From Pseudomonadota bacterium (GTDB taxonomy: Bacteria; Pseudomonadota; Gammaproteobacteria; Burkholderiales; Burkholderiaceae_B): a DNA stretch of 10,029 nucleotides. Position numbers and translations under genes: made by a program. The notes below the pieces were generated by a model, which was given only the letters and a program-made list of their open reading frames with translations, was not told the DNA's origin and did not search any database. The stretch lies in contig JAEZBO010000232.1 in assembly GCA_023427085.1 (NCBI GenBank), positions 1 to 10,029 of the forward strand. The letters run 5' to 3'. Positions 6,044 to 10,029 of the stretch are shown one piece after another. Within the stretch, counting starts at the first letter, position 1. Every line of letters starts with the position of its first letter.

Positions 6044-9000
6044 ATGAACTTTGCCCGTTTCTTCGTGGACCGGCCGATCTTCGCGGCCGTGCTGTCCATC
6101 ATCATCTTCGTGGTGGGCCTGATCTCCATCCCCCTGCTGCCCGTCAGCGAATATCCCGAAGTCGTGCCGCCCAGCGTGCAGGTGCGCGCGACCTACCCGG
6201 GCGCCAATCCGCGCGAGATCGCCGAGACCGTCGCCGCGCCGCTCGAGCAGTCGATCACCGGCGTCGAGGACATGCTGTACATGAAGTCGGTGGCCGGCAG
6301 CGATGGCGTGCTGGTGCTGACGGTGACCTTCCGTCCCGGCACCGATCCCGACGATGCCGCCGTCAAGGTTCAGAACCGCGTGGCGCAAGCCGAGCCGCGG
6401 CTGCCCGAGCCGGTGCGGCGCCAGGGCGTGACCACCGCCAAGCAGTCGCCCAACATCACGCTGGTGGTGCAGCTGCGTTCGCCCGATGCCCGCTACGACG
6501 CGCTGTATCTGCGCAACTACGCGGTGCTGAACGTGCGTGACGAACTGGCGCGCCTGCCCGGCGTCGGCGATGCGCAGCTGTTCGGCTCGGGCGACTATTC
6601 GATGCGCCTGTGGCTCGATCCCGACAAGATCGCCGCGCTGGGCATGACCGCCGGCGACGTGCTGGCCGCGGTGCGCGAGCAGAACGTGCAGGTGTCGGCC
6701 GGCCAGCTGGGCGCGCCGCCCAATCCGGCCGGCAGCGACTTCCTGCTGTCGATCAACGCGCAGGGCCGGCTGGCGACCGAAGAAGAGTTCGGCGACATCG
6801 TGATCAAGAGCGGCGCCCAGGGCCAGGTGACGCGGCTGCGCGACGTCGCGCGCATCGAGCTGGGCGCGTCCGATTATTCGTTGCGGGCGCTGCTGAACAA
6901 CGAGCAGGCCGTCGCGATCCCGATCTTCGAATCGCCGGGCGCCAATGCGATCGAGGTCTCGAACCTGGTGCGCGACAAGATGGACGAGCTGGCCCAGCGC
7001 TTTCCCGAGGGGGTCGAGTGGTCGGTCGAGTACGACCCGACCATCTTCGTGCGCGACTCGATCAAGTCGGTGGTGACCACGCTGCTCGAGGCCGTGCTGC
7101 TGGTGGTGCTGGTGGTGGTGCTGTTCCTGCAGACCTGGCGCGCGTCGATCATCCCGCTGCTGGCGGTGCCGGTGTCGATCGTCGGCACCTTCGCGGTGCT
7201 GCTGATGCTGGGCTTTTCGATCAATACCCTGACCTTGTTCGGGCTGGTGCTGGCGATCGGCATCGTGGTCGACGACGCCATCGTGGTGGTCGAGAACGTC
7301 GAGCGCAACATCGAGGAAGGGCTGGCGCCGTTGGCGGCGGCGCACCAGGCCATGCGCGAGGTCAGCGGGCCGATCATCGCGATCGCGCTGGTGCTGTGCT
7401 CGGTGTTCGTGCCGATGGCCTTCCTGTCGGGCGTGACCGGCCAGTTCTACAAGCAGTTCGCCGTCACCATCGCGATCTCGACCGTCATCTCGGCGATCAA
7501 CTCGCTGACCTTGTCGCCGGCGCTGTCGGCGCTGCTGCTGCGTCCGCACGGCGCCAAGCCCGACGTGCTGACGCGGGTGATGAACCGCAGCCTGGGCTGG
7601 ATCTTCCGGCCGTTCAACCGGTTCTTCCAGCGCAGCAGCGACAGCTACGGCAGGAGCGTCGGCCGCATTCTCGGCCGCCGTGGCGCGGTGTTCCTGGTCT
7701 ATCTGGTGCTGCTGGCCGGCACCGGCCTGCTGTTCAAGGCGGTGCCGGGCGGATTCATCCCGACGCAGGACAAGCTGTACCTGATCGGTGCGCTCAAGCT
7801 GCCCGAGGGCGCGTCGATCGAACGCACCGAGGCGCTGGTACGGCGCGTCAGCGAAGTCGCGCTGGCGACCGATGGCGTCAAGAACGCCGTGGCCTTCCCG
7901 GGCCTGAACGTGCTGCAGCTGACCAATACGCCCAATAGCGGCGTGGTGTTCTTCGGCCTGGATCCGGCCAGCGAGCGCGCCAACTCGGCGGTCGAGATCG
8001 CCGCCGAGCTGAACATGCGTTTCGCGCAGGAGCAGGAAGGCCTGGCCTTCGCGATCATGCCGCCGCCGATCATGGGGCTGGGCACCGGCTCGGGTTATTC
8101 GCTGTACGTGCAGGACCGCAGCGCGGCGGGCTATGGCAACCTGCAGACCGCCGCCAACACGCTGGCCGGCGCGATCTCGCAGCAGCCGGGCTTCCAGTAT
8201 CCGATCAGTTCGTACCAGGCCAACGTGCCGCAGCTGGACGCCGAGGTCGACCGCACCAAGGCCAAGGCGCAGGGCGTGGCGGTGACCGACCTGTTCGAGA
8301 CGCTGCAGGTCTATCTGGGCTCGGCCTACGTCAACGACTTCACCCGTTTCGGCCGCACCTTCCGCGTGATGGCGCAGGCCGATGCGCCGTACCGCAGCAC
8401 CGTCGAGGACGTGGCCAACCTGCGCACCCGCAACGCCCAGGGCGACATGGTGCCGATCGGCAGCATGGTGCAGATCAGCGAAAGCTACGGTCCCGATCCG
8501 GTCATCCGCTTCAACGGCTATCCGTCGGCCGACCTGATCGGCGAGGCCGATCCGCGCCAGGTGTCCTCGAGCGAGGCGCTGCGGATCCTCGAGAGCACGG
8601 CCGCGCAGGTGCTGCCCAACGGCATGCAGCTCGAGTGGACCGACCTGAGCTACCAGCAGGTCACGCAGGGCAATGCCGCGCTGGTGGTGTTTCCGCTGGC
8701 CGTGATGCTGGCCTTCCTGGTGCTGGCGGCGCTGTACGAAAGCTGGACGCTGCCGCTGGCGGTGATCCTGATCGTGCCGATGTGCCTGTTGTCGGCGATG
8801 CTCGGCGTCTGGCTCTCGGGCGGTGACAGCAACATCTTCGTGCAGATCGGGCTGGTGGTGCTGATCGGGCTGGCGTGCAAGAACGCGATCCTGATCGTCG
8901 AGTTCGCCCGCGAGCTCGAGGACAAGGGCCGCAGCACCGTCGAGGCCGCGCTCGAGGCCTGCCGCCTGCGCCTGCGTCCGATCATCATGACCTCGATCGC

Positions 9001-9214
9001 CTTCATCGCCGGCGTGGTGCCGCTGATGCTGGGCACCGGCGCCGGCGCCGAAGTGCGCCAGGTGATGGGTGTGACGGTGTTCGCCGGCATGCTGGGCGTG
9101 ACGCTGTTCGGCCTGTTCCTGACCCCTGTGTTCTATGTGGCCCTGCGTCGCCTGGCCACCCGCAAAGCGCGCCGCGACCAAGCGTCGGCGCAACTGGAGA
9201 ATTCTCATGCCTGA
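6044..9214 (+). CDS. mexF: RND multidrug efflux pump inner-membrane subunit, MexF-like
   Basis: Proton-driven drug exporter of the HAE1 family in the inner membrane, 1056 aa, full length for the family. It opens with MNFARFFVDRPIFA and TM1 (about 9-30). The first periplasmic porter/docking loop runs to about 335, TM2-6 from about 340 to 500, TM7 near 545, the second periplasmic loop to about 875, and TM8-12 to about 1035. The proton relay is intact: Asp410 and Asp411 (IGIVVDDAIVVVENVERNIE) in TM4, Lys946 (LACKNAILIVEFA) in TM10, and Thr983 in IIMTSIAF, matching AcrB Asp407/408, Lys940 and Thr978. Long stretches (LLPVSEYPEVVPPSVQVRA, REQNVQVSAGQLGA, FLQTWRASIIPLLAVPVS) match P. aeruginosa MexF nearly word for word from memory. 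MexEF substrates include chloramphenicol, fluoroquinolones and trimethoprim; the same range here is inferred. The start has no Shine-Dalgarno sequence (CCTCC lies at 6035-6039 instead), so coupling to the adaptor gene may matter. Its end overlaps the next gene by 8 bp. Confidence 0.96.
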   Translation: MNFARFFVDRPIFAAVLSIIIFVVGLISIPLLPVSEYPEVVPPSVQVRATYPGANPREIAETVAAPLEQSITGVEDMLYMKSVAGSDGVLVLTVTFRPGTDPDDAAVKVQNRVAQAEPRLPEPVRRQGVTTAKQSPNITLVVQLRSPDARYDALYLRNYAVLNVRDELARLPGVGDAQLFGSGDYSMRLWLDPDKIAALGMTAGDVLAAVREQNVQVSAGQLGAPPNPAGSDFLLSINAQGRLATEEEFGDIVIKSGAQGQVTRLRDVARIELGASDYSLRALLNNEQAVAIPIFESPGANAIEVSNLVRDKMDELAQRFPEGVEWSVEYDPTIFVRDSIKSVVTTLLEAVLLVVLVVVLFLQTWRASIIPLLAVPVSIVGTFAVLLMLGFSINTLTLFGLVLAIGIVVDDAIVVVENVERNIEEGLAPLAAAHQAMREVSGPIIAIALVLCSVFVPMAFLSGVTGQFYKQFAVTIAISTVISAINSLTLSPALSALLLRPHGAKPDVLTRVMNRSLGWIFRPFNRFFQRSSDSYGRSVGRILGRRGAVFLVYLVLLAGTGLLFKAVPGGFIPTQDKLYLIGALKLPEGASIERTEALVRRVSEVALATDGVKNAVAFPGLNVLQLTNTPNSGVVFFGLDPASERANSAVEIAAELNMRFAQEQEGLAFAIMPPPIMGLGTGSGYSLYVQDRSAAGYGNLQTAANTLAGAISQQPGFQYPISSYQANVPQLDAEVDRTKAKAQGVAVTDLFETLQVYLGSAYVNDFTRFGRTFRVMAQADAPYRSTVEDVANLRTRNAQGDMVPIGSMVQISESYGPDPVIRFNGYPSADLIGEADPRQVSSSEALRILESTAAQVLPNGMQLEWTDLSYQQVTQGNAALVVFPLAVMLAFLVLAALYESWTLPLAVILIVPMCLLSAMLGVWLSGGDSNIFVQIGLVVLIGLACKNAILIVEFARELEDKGRSTVEAALEACRLRLRPIIMTSIAFIAGVVPLMLGTGAGAEVRQVMGVTVFAGMLGVTLFGLFLTPVFYVALRRLATRKARRDQASAQLENSHA

Positions 9215-10029
9215 TGCCATCACTGCCCGCGCGCTGCGCTGGAGCGTGGCACCGCTGCTGGCCGCCTTGCTGTCCGCCTGCGCGGTCGGCCCCGACTACC
9301 AGACCCCGGCCGCGCCCGACGCGACGCACTTCGCGCGCCAGGACGCGCAGGCGCAGGACCTGCCGGTGCCGGCTGCCGATGCGCAGTTCTGGCGCGAGCT
9401 CGGCGACCCGCTGCTCGAGTCGCTGGTGCAGGACGCACTGCACGCCAACCACGATCTGCGCATCGCGCTGGCCAATTACGAACAGTCGCGCGCCTTGCTG
9501 CGCGAGTCGCGCTGGGACCAGTTGCCGACGCTGTCGGCCGATGGCGAGATCAGCGACACCCGCAGCAGCGCGGCGCAGATGCCGGGCGTGCCGCGCGGGC
9601 AACGCGACAGCGAACTGCACAGCGCCAGCCTGAGCGCCGTCTGGGAGCTGGATTTCTTTGGCCGCGTGCGCCGCAGCGTCGAGTCGCAGCGTGCCGAATC
9701 GCAGGCCAGCGCCGCCGACCTGGCGGGGGTGCAGGTGGCCATCGTGTCCGAACTGGCCGATGCCTATTTCCGCCTGCGCGGCCTGCAAAGCCAGCTCGAC
9801 GTGGCGCAGGACAACGCCAGCAACCAGGCCGACACCTTGCGGCTGATCGACGCCTTGCTCGAGCACGGCCGCGGCACCTCCTTCGATGCCGACCGGGCAC
9901 GTACGCAATGGGAGCTGACGCAGGCGCGCATCCCGCCGCTGCAGGCCGAGGCCGCGGTGGCGGCCCATCGCATCGCGGTGCTGACCGGCCGCACGCCGCA
10001 GGCGCTGGCCGAGCGGCTCGACGCCGCCG
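9207..10029 (+). CDS. RND outer-membrane channel lipoprotein, OprM/NodT family (3' partial)
   Basis: Outer-membrane exit duct of the tripartite pump. The frame is open to the right edge (274 codons plus one base), roughly the first 55-60% of a usual 470-500-residue protein. ATG 9207 has GGAGA at 9196-9200, 6 nt upstream, and overlaps the pump stop by 8 bp (ATGCCTGA), so translational coupling is likely. A short signal peptide ends in the lipobox LLSAC with Cys25, followed by the family signature AVGPDYQTP. FWRELGDPLLESLVQDALHAN (about 67-87) and the helix DLRIALANYEQSRALLRESRW begin the first OEP repeat. WELDFFGRVRRSVESQRAE (about 151-169) is the conserved strand-to-helix segment. LADAYFRLRGLQSQLDVAQ and TLRLIDALLEHGRGTSFDADRAR continue the coiled barrel. 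The second OEP repeat lies outside the window. By context it is the OprN/OprC equivalent; the symbol is left open because only the N-terminal half is visible. Confidence 0.93.
   Translation, partial: MPDAITARALRWSVAPLLAALLSACAVGPDYQTPAAPDATHFARQDAQAQDLPVPAADAQFWRELGDPLLESLVQDALHANHDLRIALANYEQSRALLRESRWDQLPTLSADGEISDTRSSAAQMPGVPRGQRDSELHSASLSAVWELDFFGRVRRSVESQRAESQASAADLAGVQVAIVSELADAYFRLRGLQSQLDVAQDNASNQADTLRLIDALLEHGRGTSFDADRARTQWELTQARIPPLQAEAAVAAHRIAVLTGRTPQALAERLDAA

Noticed and set aside
7080..7135. Repetitive CTGGTGGTG-type tract
   Set aside because: It encodes the Leu/Val-rich transmembrane segment TM2 of the pump (LLVVLVVVLFL), so it is codon repetition in a hydrophobic helix and not a DNA repeat element.
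6008..9223. A 1071-codon open frame antisense to the whole pump gene
   Set aside because: It is rich in His, Arg, Gln and Asp with no recognisable domain, and it mirrors the codons of a clearly real RND pump. Long antisense frames are expected in GC-rich genes with biased third positions.
47..10029. Mobile elements, CRISPR arrays, tRNA/rRNA genes, phage or toxin-antitoxin genes
   Set aside because: No transposase or integrase motif, no spaced direct repeats, no RNA gene sequence recognised; nearly all of the window is accounted for by ordinary coding regions.

Overview
The window is a GC-rich, gene-dense bacterial chromosomal segment. Codon choice and protein types suggest a betaproteobacterium of the Burkholderiales (a Bordetella/Achromobacter/Massilia-like genome). 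That placement is an inference from style and not from a marker gene. I see no mobile element, CRISPR array, tRNA or rRNA. The first 46 bases are not biological: they match an Illumina Nextera i5 adapter (end of P5, an 8-base index, the read-1 primer site and a mosaic end with two mismatches), so the window starts at a contig edge.

Region 1 (47-2095, + strand) is the 3' part of an Efe-type iron uptake operon. It holds efeB, a DyP-type heme peroxidase cut at its 5' end inside the signal peptide, followed by a short periplasmic EfeO/EfeM-type imelysin-domain protein without a cupredoxin domain. The permease efeU and any full-length efeO would lie upstream, beyond the contig edge.

Region 2 (2096-3928) is a divergent pair: an NADP-type short-chain dehydrogenase on the - strand and a LysR-type regulator on the + strand, sharing a 108-bp intergenic region. 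The dehydrogenase converges on the iron operon with no bases between the two stop codons.

Region 3 (3955-10029) is a tripartite RND multidrug efflux locus of the MexEF-OprN/BpeEF-OprC type. A cysteine-rich TetR-family regulator on the - strand faces away from a + strand operon that encodes the lipoprotein periplasmic adaptor, the inner-membrane proton-driven RND pump, and an outer-membrane channel lipoprotein that runs off the right end. The 185-bp control region between tetR and the adaptor gene contains a perfect inverted repeat (8-bp arms, 4-bp spacer), which is the best candidate for the TetR operator. It also has plausible promoters in both directions and a GC-rich leader with hairpin potential. 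The predicted tetR transcript would start about 2 nt before its ATG, that is, be leaderless.

Overall the gene content is familiar. The most checkable points are the adapter contamination, the TetR operator and promoter architecture, and the pairing of a TetR regulator with a MexEF-class pump that in the best-known cases is run by a LysR-type activator. I found no evidence of a wholly new biological system here.
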